Below are positions 1-6,572 of a stretch of 7,455 nucleotides of DNA, in pieces. The translations under genes were made by a program, and so were the position numbers. How positions within the stretch are numbered: position 1 is the stretch's first letter; each line of letters begins with the position of its first letter. The DNA is from an uncultured Clostridia bacterium (GTDB lineage Bacteria; Bacillota; Clostridia; Christensenellales; CAG-917): positions 1 through 7,455 of the forward strand of contig CAMWIB010000050.1 of NCBI GenBank assembly GCA_947174215.1, in the 5' to 3' direction. The notes under the pieces are model-generated. The model had not been told where the DNA came from and ran no database searches. It saw only the letters and a program-made list of their open reading frames with translations.

Positions 1-1
1 C

Positions 2-766
2 ATACGCGATAAGTTTATGAACAAGCTCGGGCATATAGAGAATCTGTCAAAGGACGCGGCGAAGGTGATAAGCGACCTTACAAACTATACTTCGTTCTTC
101 ATTGAGAAATCGTCGCTAAACGTAGAGATAGACGAGGTTAAACTCGTTCCCCTCAAAGGCAACAAGGCGCTCGTGCTTATCGTCACGAATAAGGGCGTTA
201 TAGCGGATAAGGCGATTGACATTAAGGGCGACGTAAAGGACGAATATCTCGATACGGCGAGTCAGCTTTTGAACAAGGTGTTCGGTGGCAGACGTATTGA
301 CGATTTGGAAGCGTTCAGCGTGCAGGAGATAGATGAGGAGATTCAGGGCTTCAAGGATATTCTTGACGAGGTGCTTGCAATACTGCGCATATACGTATCC
401 GAGCATAGCGACGACAACGTGTTCGTAGAGGGTGCGCTCAAAATGCTTGACTATCCCGAGTACAACAACGTCGAGGACGCAAAGAACTTCCTTGCCGTCA
501 TATCCGATAAGGACAGTATGTCGGAGCTACTCGTAGACGACGATACGAGCATAGAGTTCTCCGTACGCATAGGCAAAGAGGACAATGGCGTTGATAAGTG
601 CGCTATCATTACTGCGGCGTACAAGGTCGGCGACGAGGTTATGGGACAGGCGGGCGTTATAGGACCCGAGCGTATGGACTATAAAAAGGTCATCGGCGTA
701 CTTGACTGTATGAAGAAAACGCTCTCGACGGTGATAGACAATTCCAACGGAAATAATGAGGACTGA
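2..766 (+). CDS. hrcA: Heat-inducible transcription repressor HrcA, 5'-truncated by the window edge
   Basis: HrcA represses class I heat-shock operons by binding CIRCE operators as a dimer, and its activity depends on GroEL. The frame is open from base 2 with no stop, so the ATG at base 17 is internal rather than the start. The 254 residues present compare with about 340 in the family, so roughly 90 N-terminal residues including the winged-helix DNA-binding domain lie outside the window. Family landmarks seen: LTNYTSFF near the start, LIVTNKGVIADKAI, the stretch EGALKMLDYPEYNN, and close to the C-terminus the hallmark AGVIGPERMDYKKVI. These belong to the GAF-like and dimerisation parts. It is the first gene of the cluster seen here; grpE starts one base after its stop, which suggests translational coupling. 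Identity is secure from the GVIGPxRMDY block and the neighbours. Confidence 0.96.
   Translation: MRDKFMNKLGHIENLSKDAAKVISDLTNYTSFFIEKSSLNVEIDEVKLVPLKGNKALVLIVTNKGVIADKAIDIKGDVKDEYLDTASQLLNKVFGGRRIDDLEAFSVQEIDEEIQGFKDILDEVLAILRIYVSEHSDDNVFVEGALKMLDYPEYNNVEDAKNFLAVISDKDSMSELLVDDDTSIEFSVRIGKEDNGVDKCAIITAAYKVGDEVMGQAGVIGPERMDYKKVIGVLDCMKKTLSTVIDNSNGNNED
758..762 (+). promoter_or_regulatory. Ribosome binding site deciding the grpE start
   Basis: GAGGA lies inside the last codons of hrcA, five bases before the ATG at 768. The alternative ATG at 756 has only a weak purine run upstream. This favours the start at 768 and re-initiation by ribosomes finishing hrcA. Confidence 0.7.
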
Positions 767-767
767 C

Positions 768-1349
768 ATGAAAAAAGAAGATAAGAAAGTAGAAGCGGAA
801 ACCGTCTGCGAAGCGCAGGAAGGCGAAGTAAGCGAGGCGGAAGAAAGCACGGTTGATTTGGGTATTGACAGAGCGAATATGTCGGACACGGAATATATAT
901 CCGCACTCGAAATGAAGCTCGGGCAGTCGATAGCGGAGCTTGGCTCCTGCAAGGCTGTGGCGATGAGGTTGCAAGCGGACTTTGACAACTATCGCAAGCG
1001 CAATACCGCTTTGGCGGATTCTATGAAGACGTGGGGACAGACCGTGGTAATAGAGAAGATGCTCGTCGTGCTTGACAACTGCGAGCTTGCAAGGAAGTAC
1101 TTACAGGACGAAGCGGCGCTTACGGGCTTCAATATGATGGAAAAGCAGATTCTTGACGCGCTCGAAGGCTTCGGTCTTAAAGCGGTGGACGCGGATGGCG
1201 TAGACTTCGACGCAAAGCTGATGACTGCTGTTGAGAGAGTCAAGTGCGAGGATAAGCAGGGTAAGGTCGTCGAGGTGCTTGCAAAGGGCTATACGCTTAA
1301 CGGAAAGCTCCTTCGCCCCGCGAGCGTAAAGGTCGGATATTGGGAATAA
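768..1349 (+). CDS. grpE: GrpE, nucleotide exchange factor of DnaK
   Basis: GrpE is the cytoplasmic dimeric cofactor that releases ADP from DnaK. From the ATG at 768 the protein has 193 residues, a normal length. Residues 1-40 are acidic and low in complexity, as in most GrpE. Residues 45-90 form the long-helix region with the signature RLQADFDNYRKRN (68-80). The helical bundle includes VLDNCELARKYL (101-112) and MEKQILDALEGFGLK (124-138). The C-terminal beta wing holds VDFDAKLMTAV and GYTLNGKLLRPASVKV (174-189). An in-frame ATG at 756 would overlap hrcA by 11 bases, but GAGGA at 758-762 lies five bases before the ATG at 768, so the later start is preferred. One departure from the common pattern is that the usual His of the FDPxxHEAV motif is Met (residue 152) and the Pro is Ala; similar drift occurs in the family. 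Identity is secure. Confidence 0.96.
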   Translation: MKKEDKKVEAETVCEAQEGEVSEAEESTVDLGIDRANMSDTEYISALEMKLGQSIAELGSCKAVAMRLQADFDNYRKRNTALADSMKTWGQTVVIEKMLVVLDNCELARKYLQDEAALTGFNMMEKQILDALEGFGLKAVDADGVDFDAKLMTAVERVKCEDKQGKVVEVLAKGYTLNGKLLRPASVKVGYWE

Positions 1350-1358
1350 CAGAGTAAT

Positions 1359-1451
1359 GCTTGGATATAGATAGCCGAAGAAAAGCTTGATTATAGTAAA
1401 AGACAGACTTAAACGAATTAAATCGATAAAAGCGCGAAAGCGTGGATATAG
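1359..1451 (+). repeat. Three degenerate 12-base repeats in the grpE-dnaK spacer
   Basis: GCTTGGATATAG (1359-1370), GCTTGATTATAG (1385-1396) and GCGTGGATATAG (1440-1451) lie in the same orientation, 26 and 55 bases apart. They share the GC start and the ATAG end. No convincing -35/-10 pair was found in this 161-base spacer, so dnaK is probably transcribed from upstream. The repeats could be chance in AT-rich sequence; no function is assigned. Confidence 0.35.
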
Positions 1452-1477
1452 GGCGAAAGCTCAAAAATAAAAATATG

Positions 1478-1503
1478 TTTTCTTCCCGATGAGGGAAAAG
1501 GAG
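1478..1503 (+). promoter_or_regulatory. dnaK ribosome binding site within a possible fourU-like hairpin
   Basis: The strong Shine-Dalgarno AAAAGGAG (1496-1503) lies seven bases before the dnaK ATG. Immediately upstream, TTCCC (1483-1487) can pair with GGGAA (1493-1497) around a five-base loop. After a C-A mismatch (1482/1498), UUUU at 1478-1481 faces AGGA at 1499-1502 with two A-U and two G-U pairs. That arrangement, four uridines opposite AGGA, is the pattern of fourU RNA thermometers known from heat-shock genes. The pairing is visible in the sequence; temperature control is inference. The outer helix is weak and may not form. Confidence 0.45.
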
Positions 1504-1510
1504 AAATAGT

Positions 1511-3340
1511 ATGGGCAAAATTATTGGTATCGATTTGGGTACGACAAACTCATGTGTAGCGGTTATGGAAGGCGGCGAGGCTGTCGTTATTCCTAACGCA
1601 GAGGGTAGCAGAACAACCCCGTCCGTCGTGGCGTTCACCAAAGACGGCGAAAGACTCGTCGGCGAGATTGCAAAGCGTCAAGCGGTTGCAAACCCCGAGC
1701 AGACCGTCAGCTCTATAAAGAGAGAGATGGGTTCAAACTACAAGGTTAAAGCGGGCGATAAGGAGTATACGCCCCAAGAAATTTCCGCTATGGTTTTGAC
1801 GAAGCTCAAAAACGACGCGGAGAAGTATCTCGGCGAGAAGGTTACGGAAGCGGTTATCACCGTTCCTGCGTACTTCACCGACGCACAACGTCAGGCGACT
1901 AAGGACGCTGGTAAGATTGCGGGACTCGAAGTCAAGCGTATCATCAACGAGCCTACGGCGGCTTCGCTTGCATACGGCATTGATAAGGACGAGAACAAGG
2001 CTCAGAAGGTTCTCATCTTCGACCTCGGCGGCGGCACATTCGACGTATCCGTGCTTGAACTCGGCGACGGCGTATTTGAAGTTCTTGCAACGTCAGGTAA
2101 CAACCGTCTTGGCGGCGACGACTTCGATAAGCGCATTATGGACTGGGTTGTAAGCGAGTTTAAGGCGGCGAACGGTGTAGACCTGTCTAAGGATAAGATG
2201 GCAATGCAACGTATCAAGGAAGCTTCCGAAAAGGCGAAGATTGACTTGTCGGGCGTTACGAAGGCAAAGATTTCACTTCCGTTCATCGCAATGAACAACG
2301 GTGTGCCTATGCACCTTGATATGGACTTGACGAGAGCTAAGTTCGATTCTCTTACCGAGGACCTCGTAAACGCTACGATTACGCCTATGAAGCAAGCGCT
2401 CAAAGACGCAGGACTCGATTACAGCAATATTTCAAAGGTCATTATGGTCGGCGGTTCAACTCGTATTCCTGCCGTCTATGACACGGTCAAGAAGATTACC
2501 GGCAAAGAGCCGTATAAGGGAATCAACCCCGACGAGTGCGTTGCTCTCGGCGCGGCAATTCAGGGCGGCGTTCTTGCAGGCGAAGTCAAGGATATGCTTT
2601 TGCTTGACGTAACTCCGTTGTCACTCGGTATCGAAACGTTGGGCGGCGTATTCACGAAGCTCATCGACAGAAATACGACCATTCCTACGAGCAAGTCACA
2701 GGTGTTCAGCACGGCGGCAGACAATCAGACCGCAGTTGACATTCACGTATTGCAGGGTGAAAGACAGTTTGCACGCGACAACAAGACTCTCGGCAGATTC
2801 GAGCTTGTAGGCATTGCTCCCGCACCTCGCGGAATTCCGCAGATTGAGGTTACCTTCGACATCGATGCAAATGGTATCGTATCCGTTAAGGCTATGGATA
2901 AGGCTACGAACAAGTCGCAGTCAATCACGATTACGGCATCGTCAAACCTCTCTGAGTCCGATATTGACGCGGCAGTGAAGGATGCTGAGAAGTACGCAGA
3001 AGAGGATAAGAAGCGCAAGGCTATCGTTGACGCTAAGAACGGTGCTGAGCAGCTCATCTTCGCAATGGATAAGTTCATTAGCGAGAACGGCGATAAGCTT
3101 GAAGAAGCGGATAAGAACGCTATCAATGAGGCTACGAAGACCGCACGTGAGGAGCTTGCTACTGCCGAAACCGAGGAGCAGGTCAAGGAGCTTATCGAAA
3201 AGCTCACCAAGGTAAGCGACCCGATATTCACAAAGTTCTATCAGCAGAACCCGGACGCTATGGCAGAAGCGGCTAAGGCGGCAGGCATCAACCCCGACGA
3301 TTTGAATAACGACGGCGGTATGGACGGCACCGTTGAATAA
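1511..3340 (+). CDS. dnaK: Molecular chaperone DnaK (Hsp70)
   Basis: DnaK is the ATP-driven cytoplasmic chaperone that binds exposed hydrophobic segments; DnaJ stimulates its ATPase and GrpE resets it. The 609 residues match the length of Gram-positive DnaK. The ATPase domain covers about 1-360, with phosphate loop GIDLGTTNS (6-14), the family signatures IFDLGGGTFDVSVLEL (169-184) and IMVGGSTRIP (311-320). The region after SSIKREMG (67-74) runs straight into YKVKAGDKEYTPQEISA, lacking the insertion of about two dozen residues found in proteobacterial DnaK. The interdomain linker DMLLLDVTPLSLGIET is at 361-376. The substrate-binding beta domain follows to about residue 480, with the helical lid after that. 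The tail is short and acidic (DGGMDGTVE) and does not end in the EEV-type sequence common elsewhere. The start has a strong AAAAGGAG site seven bases upstream. No frameshift or missing catalytic residue was seen. Confidence 0.99.
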   Translation: MGKIIGIDLGTTNSCVAVMEGGEAVVIPNAEGSRTTPSVVAFTKDGERLVGEIAKRQAVANPEQTVSSIKREMGSNYKVKAGDKEYTPQEISAMVLTKLKNDAEKYLGEKVTEAVITVPAYFTDAQRQATKDAGKIAGLEVKRIINEPTAASLAYGIDKDENKAQKVLIFDLGGGTFDVSVLELGDGVFEVLATSGNNRLGGDDFDKRIMDWVVSEFKAANGVDLSKDKMAMQRIKEASEKAKIDLSGVTKAKISLPFIAMNNGVPMHLDMDLTRAKFDSLTEDLVNATITPMKQALKDAGLDYSNISKVIMVGGSTRIPAVYDTVKKITGKEPYKGINPDECVALGAAIQGGVLAGEVKDMLLLDVTPLSLGIETLGGVFTKLIDRNTTIPTSKSQVFSTAADNQTAVDIHVLQGERQFARDNKTLGRFELVGIAPAPRGIPQIEVTFDIDANGIVSVKAMDKATNKSQSITITASSNLSESDIDAAVKDAEKYAEEDKKRKAIVDAKNGAEQLIFAMDKFISENGDKLEEADKNAINEATKTAREELATAETEEQVKELIEKLTKVSDPIFTKFYQQNPDAMAEAAKAAGINPDDLNNDGGMDGTVE

Positions 3341-3375
3341 TTCGGATATCGCGTATACAAAGAATTAAAACTGAA

Positions 3376-3407
3376 TTTTAGCGCAACGGGCAACCGTTGC
3401 GCTAAGG
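3376..3407 (+). repeat. Perfect 12-bp inverted repeat with GCAA tetraloop after dnaK
   Basis: TTAGCGCAACGG (3378-3389) and CCGTTGCGCTAA (3394-3405) are exact reverse complements separated by GCAA, a GNRA-type tetraloop closed by CGG/CCG. Two further U-G pairs (3376-3377 with 3406-3407) extend the helix. It starts 37 bases after the dnaK stop. On the + strand no T-run follows, so it does not look like a simple intrinsic terminator. It could act as a 3' stabilising structure that keeps dnaK mRNA more abundant than dnaJ mRNA, or as a processing site. Read from the - strand, AAAATTC follows, so it is no better a terminator in that direction. The TTAGC...GCTAA ends resemble the outer bases of CIRCE, but the inner arms and the loop do not match. 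Confidence 0.75.
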
Positions 3408-3451
3408 TGTATGATGCAAATCTCTAAAAGGGACTCCATACAAACCTCTAA

Positions 3452-3535
3452 CACGGGGTCCCCGCTAAATCTCCGCATTTAGTGGGGTAAATTCACGGGG
3501 TCCCCACTAAATCTCCGTATTTAGTGGGGAAACTT
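3452..3535 (+). repeat. Two tandem 42-base palindromic repeats upstream of dnaJ
   Basis: Unit 1 (3452-3493) and unit 2 (3494-3535) are 38/42 identical, each starting CACGGGGTCCCC. Each holds an 11-bp hairpin: 3460-3470 with 3477-3487, and 3502-3512 with 3519-3529, around six-base loops CTCCGC and CTCCGT. The single arm difference (G3464 versus A3506, facing T) turns an A-U pair into a G-U pair, so both units fold as RNA. The 3' arm of unit 1 (3477-3487) is also exactly complementary to the 5' arm of unit 2 (3502-3512), giving an alternative fold. A shortened tail of a third copy follows at 3534-3546. The block resembles REP-type or small non-autonomous palindromic elements; there is no coding capacity and no spacer structure as in CRISPR. 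Confidence 0.85.
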
Positions 3536-3546
3536 TGTGGGGTAAA
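3534..3546 (+). repeat. Remnant tail of a third 42-base repeat
   Basis: TTTGTGGGGTAAA matches TTTAGTGGGGTAAA at 3478-3491 apart from one missing A, including ten identical bases (GTGGGGTAAA). It abuts unit 2 and ends 12 bases before the dnaJ ATG. It suggests either a former third copy or the breakpoint of the duplication. Confidence 0.55.
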
Positions 3547-3558
3547 GAAAAACTGACT

Positions 3559-4710
3559 ATGGCAAAAAATTATTACGAAATTTTGGGAGTGAGCAAGACC
3601 GCGACTGGCGATGAGATAAAGTCCGCCTACCGTAAGCTTGCAAAGCAATATCACCCCGACCTATATACGACCAAGAGCGACGCGGAAAAGAAAGCGGCTG
3701 AGGAAAAGTTCAAGGAAATAAATCACGCCTACGAGGTGCTTTCCGATGAGCAGAAGCGCGCCGCGTTCGATACGTACGGCGATGAAAACGGTCCGCAGGG
3801 CGGCGCAGGCGGCTTTGGCGGCTTCGGTGGATTTAATGGATTCAGCGAAGCTGGCGGCTTTGGCTTTGACGATATTTTCTCGTCTATATTCAGCGGCTTC
3901 GGTGGCGGCTCGTCGAGAGCTAACCGTGCAAACGCGCCAAGGCGCGGGCAGGATATTCTCGTCGGCTTGAATATTACCTTCGAAGAGGCTGTGTTTGGTA
4001 CGCAAAAGACGGTGTCCGTCAAGCGTGTGGAAAACTGTCCGCACTGCGACGGTACGGGTGCTAAGGACGGCAAGGCGTTCAAGGTTTGTACTCAGTGTAA
4101 CGGCCGCGGCAGAGTGTCGGTTACTCAGCGCACTCCGTTCGGTCAGATTAGCACTGAGAGCGTATGCCCGTCGTGTAAGGGTACTGGTAAGATTATCACG
4201 GAAAAGTGTACGCATTGCTCGGGACAGGGACGTTCCGAAAATGTGCGCGAAGTCAAGGTAAATATCCCCGCGGGTATTGATGCGGGACAGCGTATCACCT
4301 ATCGCGGCGAGGGGCATAGCGGCGTGAACGGCGGCGAAAAGGGAAGCCTCGTCGTGGAGATAAGTATATCCGCTCACAAGCTGTTTAGGCGTAACGGCTT
4401 CGATATAGAGCTTGATTTGCCGATAAACTTCGTCGACGCGGCAATGGGCTGTACCGTTTCAGTGCCTACTCTGTACGGCAAGCACGATTTGAAGATACCC
4501 GAGTGTACGCAAAGCGGAACCGTGCTGAAAATCAGAAATATGGGCATAAAGAAGCTCCGCGGCTCCGATAAGGGCGATATGTACGTCAACGTCATCGTTG
4601 AAGTGCCGAAGTCGCTTACGCGCGAGCAGAAGGATTTGCTCAAAAAGCTCGGAAGTACGTTTGAAACAAAGCAGCATCCGCTAAAAAAAGCGTATGAAGA
4701 CAAACAGTAA
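3559..4710 (+). CDS. dnaJ: Chaperone DnaJ (Hsp40, class A)
   Basis: DnaJ delivers unfolded clients to DnaK and triggers ATP hydrolysis. The 383 residues carry the full class A architecture: J-domain (about 4-74) with the essential HPD at 32-34, a Gly/Phe-rich linker (about 78-125), and four zinc-binding CxxCxGxG repeats at 160-167 (CPHCDGTG), 177-184 (CTQCNGRG), 203-210 (CPSCKGTG) and 217-224 (CTHCSGQG). The C-terminal substrate-binding domains include SVPTLYGKHDLKIP (301-314). The stretch after HPD (LYTTKSDAEKKAAEEKF) is a few residues longer than usual. The ATG at 3559 gives the normal MAKNYYEILGV start; an in-frame TTG at 3535 would add eight residues made from repeat sequence and is unlikely. 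No good Shine-Dalgarno precedes the ATG (only AAAGAAAAA), which is odd for this gene and may lower expression relative to DnaK. Confidence 0.97.
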   Translation: MAKNYYEILGVSKTATGDEIKSAYRKLAKQYHPDLYTTKSDAEKKAAEEKFKEINHAYEVLSDEQKRAAFDTYGDENGPQGGAGGFGGFGGFNGFSEAGGFGFDDIFSSIFSGFGGGSSRANRANAPRRGQDILVGLNITFEEAVFGTQKTVSVKRVENCPHCDGTGAKDGKAFKVCTQCNGRGRVSVTQRTPFGQISTESVCPSCKGTGKIITEKCTHCSGQGRSENVREVKVNIPAGIDAGQRITYRGEGHSGVNGGEKGSLVVEISISAHKLFRRNGFDIELDLPINFVDAAMGCTVSVPTLYGKHDLKIPECTQSGTVLKIRNMGIKKLRGSDKGDMYVNVIVEVPKSLTREQKDLLKKLGSTFETKQHPLKKAYEDKQ

Positions 4711-4715
4711 AGCTG

Positions 4716-4737
4716 GTGACTCGCGTGACTCGCGTGA
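4716..4737 (+). repeat. 9-base tandem duplication after dnaJ
   Basis: GTGACTCGC occurs at 4716-4724 and again at 4725-4733, followed by GTGA, making 2.4 copies. It starts five bases after the dnaJ stop in the 120-base dnaJ-prmA spacer. The rest of that spacer is AT-rich, with no clear terminator or promoter. It is probably a slippage product. Confidence 0.6.
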
Positions 4738-4830
4738 AATTTGCATATCAGGCGTTAATGTATGCGTAAATGGAAGATAAAGCCTTAAACGCAAGCAAAA
4801 TACATGAAATAAATTATACGGAATACATAA

Positions 4831-5742
4831 ATGAAATATAGGACAATAACGGTTTTCACAAATCACAACGACGCCGACCTCGTTGCCTCCGCCATGTTTG
4901 ACGTAGGTGCGGGCGGCGTTTCCGTTTTAGATAAGCAGGACTTCCTCGACCTTGTAAAGTCTGACATCATATGGGACTACGTGGACGAGAACGTGCTTAC
5001 GGCAGGCGACGAAGTCAAGGTTTCAACCGTGACGGAAGTTGACGATAAGGAGTTTGCAAAGCGGCTTGAAGATAGACTCAAAGAGATGAAGGCGGACGGC
5101 GGAATAAGTTACGGTGAAATCATAGAAGATTTTATCGACGCCGCAGACTATGAAAACGAGTGGAAAAAGTATTATAAGCCAATTCCAACCGCAAACATAA
5201 CCGTAGTTCCTACTTGGATAAAGTATACAAAGAGCGAGGGGGAGCGCGTTATGAGGCTTGACCCGGGTATGGCGTTTGGTACAGGCTCGCATGCTACCAC
5301 GCGTATGTGTCTCGATATGCTTGACGTAGAGGGCAAGTACGTAATCGACGTCGGGTGCGGAAGCGGTATACTTGGCATAGCGGCAAAGCTGTGCGGCGCG
5401 AGCGACGTATATATGTGCGACATTGACGAGCAAGCTGTGAAGTTTGCAAAGCAGAATGCCGAGATAAACGGCGTTGAAGCTCAGATTGAGTGCGCGGACC
5501 TCATCGTCGGTACTCGTACTGCCGACGTCATAATTGCAAATATCACGGCGGATATACTGATGAGATTGTCTGGCGATATAGGTAAGCACCTTCGCGCAAA
5601 CGGGCATATAATTCTCAGCGGCATAATCGACAGCCGTCTTGACGAGGTCATAACTTGCTACGAGCGTGCGGGCTATCAGATTGTAGACAGACGTGCCTGC
5701 GACGATTGGCGCGCGCTCAAATTGGTAAAGCGTAACGCTTAA
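4831..5742 (+). CDS. prmA: Ribosomal protein L11 methyltransferase PrmA
   Basis: PrmA transfers methyl groups from S-adenosylmethionine to amino groups of ribosomal protein L11. The protein has 303 residues, typical for the family. The N-terminal substrate-recognition domain covers about 1-110. The connecting region contains the family hallmark LDPGMAFGTGSHATT (143-157). The class I methyltransferase domain then shows SAM motif I, VIDVGCGSGILG (171-182), the acidic residue of motif II in MCDIDEQAV (195-203), and a motif IV-like ANITADIL (236-243). The TAA immediately before the ATG at 4831 excludes an in-frame extension. The ribosome site is weak (GGAA at 4820-4823, seven bases away). The gene lies between dnaJ and rsmE, as in other Bacillota, and rsmE starts six bases after its stop. 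L11 methylation is often dispensable; identity is firm. Confidence 0.95.
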   Translation: MKYRTITVFTNHNDADLVASAMFDVGAGGVSVLDKQDFLDLVKSDIIWDYVDENVLTAGDEVKVSTVTEVDDKEFAKRLEDRLKEMKADGGISYGEIIEDFIDAADYENEWKKYYKPIPTANITVVPTWIKYTKSEGERVMRLDPGMAFGTGSHATTRMCLDMLDVEGKYVIDVGCGSGILGIAAKLCGASDVYMCDIDEQAVKFAKQNAEINGVEAQIECADLIVGTRTADVIIANITADILMRLSGDIGKHLRANGHIILSGIIDSRLDEVITCYERAGYQIVDRRACDDWRALKLVKRNA

Positions 5743-5748
5743 AGAAAT

Positions 5749-6471
5749 ATGGAAATACGCAGATTTTTTGTTTCACCAAGCGACATACAGGGAAACACCG
5801 TCACGGTAAGGGGCGACGAGTTCGCTCATATGACGAGGGTGCTTAGATACAAGGTCGGTTACAGTGCGATAGTTTGTGCTAATGACGGAATCGAGCATTC
5901 CTGTACGGTCAAGAGCATCTCAAAGGACTTTGCGGAGCTTAGCATAGATTCAAGCCATATCGCCGACGTAAAGGGCGTAAACCTCACGCTGTACGCAGGA
6001 CTTCTCAAAAACAATAAGCTTGATTTCGCAATCCAAAAGGCTGTTGAGCTTGGCGTTGATAGAATAGTTCCGTTCACTTCCGCTAATTGTGCGGAAAACA
6101 AATTTTCTCAGGACAGAGCGCAAAAGATAGCCTTGGAAGCCGCCAAGCAATGCGGCTCGGCATATCTCAGCGAGGTCGGAAAGCTTGTGACGATAGAAGA
6201 CGTGATAGGCGAACTGCAAAGCTACGACGACGTGCTGTTTGCGTACGAGTGCGAAAAGGAACACCGCATTGCAGATTGCAAGCCGAAGGGCAAGCGTATC
6301 GCGCTCATCATAGGTCCGGAGGGCGGCTTTACTGCGGACGAGGCAAGCAGAATTGCTAAGGCAGGTGCAAGCACTGTCACGCTTGGCAGACGTATTCTGC
6401 GTGCGGAAACGGCTTCAATCGTAGCTTGTGCGATTCTACTCGATACGCTCGGCGAGCTTGACTGTAAATGA
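5749..6471 (+). CDS. rsmE: 16S rRNA (uracil(1498)-N3)-methyltransferase RsmE
   Basis: RsmE is a SPOUT-fold (knotted) enzyme that uses SAM to methylate N3 of U1498 (E. coli numbering) in the decoding region of 16S rRNA. The 240 residues fit the family. Residues 1-70 form the PUA-like RNA-binding domain (MEIRRFFV, then DEFAHMTRVLRYKVG). The catalytic half shows KNNKLDFAIQKAVELGVDRI (87-106), then EAAKQCG (130-136), and the SAM-binding knot IGPEGGF (188-194) and LGRRILRAETA (212-222). After KQCG the commonly conserved Arg is replaced by Ser-Ala, a mild departure. The start lies six bases after prmA with only AAAGAAAT upstream, so translation is probably coupled to prmA. The gene ends with TGA at 6469-6471. 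Confidence 0.95.
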   Translation: MEIRRFFVSPSDIQGNTVTVRGDEFAHMTRVLRYKVGYSAIVCANDGIEHSCTVKSISKDFAELSIDSSHIADVKGVNLTLYAGLLKNNKLDFAIQKAVELGVDRIVPFTSANCAENKFSQDRAQKIALEAAKQCGSAYLSEVGKLVTIEDVIGELQSYDDVLFAYECEKEHRIADCKPKGKRIALIIGPEGGFTADEASRIAKAGASTVTLGRRILRAETASIVACAILLDTLGELDCK

Positions 6472-6473
6472 TT

Positions 6474-6496
6474 TCAATATGCACAAAGCGTATTGA
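6474..6496 (+). repeat. 9-bp hairpin just after rsmE
   Basis: TCAATATGC (6474-6482) pairs with GCGTATTGA (6488-6496) around ACAAA, with one U-G pair. It begins two bases after the rsmE stop. GGGCTGTG follows rather than a T-run, so this is at best a weak or factor-assisted transcript end. A new promoter lies about 85 bases downstream. Confidence 0.5.
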
Positions 6497-6520
6497 GGGC
6501 TGTGTTGAGAAATTGATTTA

Positions 6521-6572
6521 TGCCACTTTGAGAAATCAGTTGTAGCACAATTACGATTGATTTATAGTGGCA
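6521..6572 (+). repeat. Nested inverted repeats overlapping the mtaB promoter
   Basis: TGCCACT (6521-6527) pairs with AGTGGCA (6566-6572); inside, AAATCA (6533-6538) pairs with TGATTT (6558-6563); innermost, TTGT (6540-6543) pairs with ACAA (6547-6550). A nine-base direct repeat TTGATTTAT occurs at 6513-6521 and 6557-6565, so AAATCA could instead pair with the upstream TGATTT (6514-6519). As DNA, the right half overlaps the -35 hexamer and spacer of the promoter at 6557-6585, so it could be an operator. As RNA read through from rsmE, it offers two competing folds. Function is unproven. Confidence 0.5.

Noticed and set aside
1350..1510. CIRCE operator or separate promoter before dnaK
   Set aside because: No TTAGCACTC-N9-GAGTGCTAA or near match was found, and TATAGT at 1392-1397 has no suitable -35 hexamer at 16-18 bases.
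3376..3407. Intrinsic terminator after dnaK
   Set aside because: The stem is strong but GGTGTATGATG follows on the + strand with no T-run, and dnaJ belongs to the same operon.
3452..3535. Possible CRISPR array
   Set aside because: The two 42-base units are directly adjacent with no unique spacers, and no cas gene is present.
3661..4377. Long open frame on the - strand (238 codons) opposite dnaJ
   Set aside because: It lies wholly within the well-supported dnaJ, is antisense to the zinc-finger region, and its translation resembles no family. It is a codon-bias shadow.
4770..4841. 23-codon frame in the dnaJ-prmA spacer overlapping the prmA start
   Set aside because: It has no Shine-Dalgarno and no distinctive sequence; overlap with prmA by 11 bases could suggest coupling but is easily chance.
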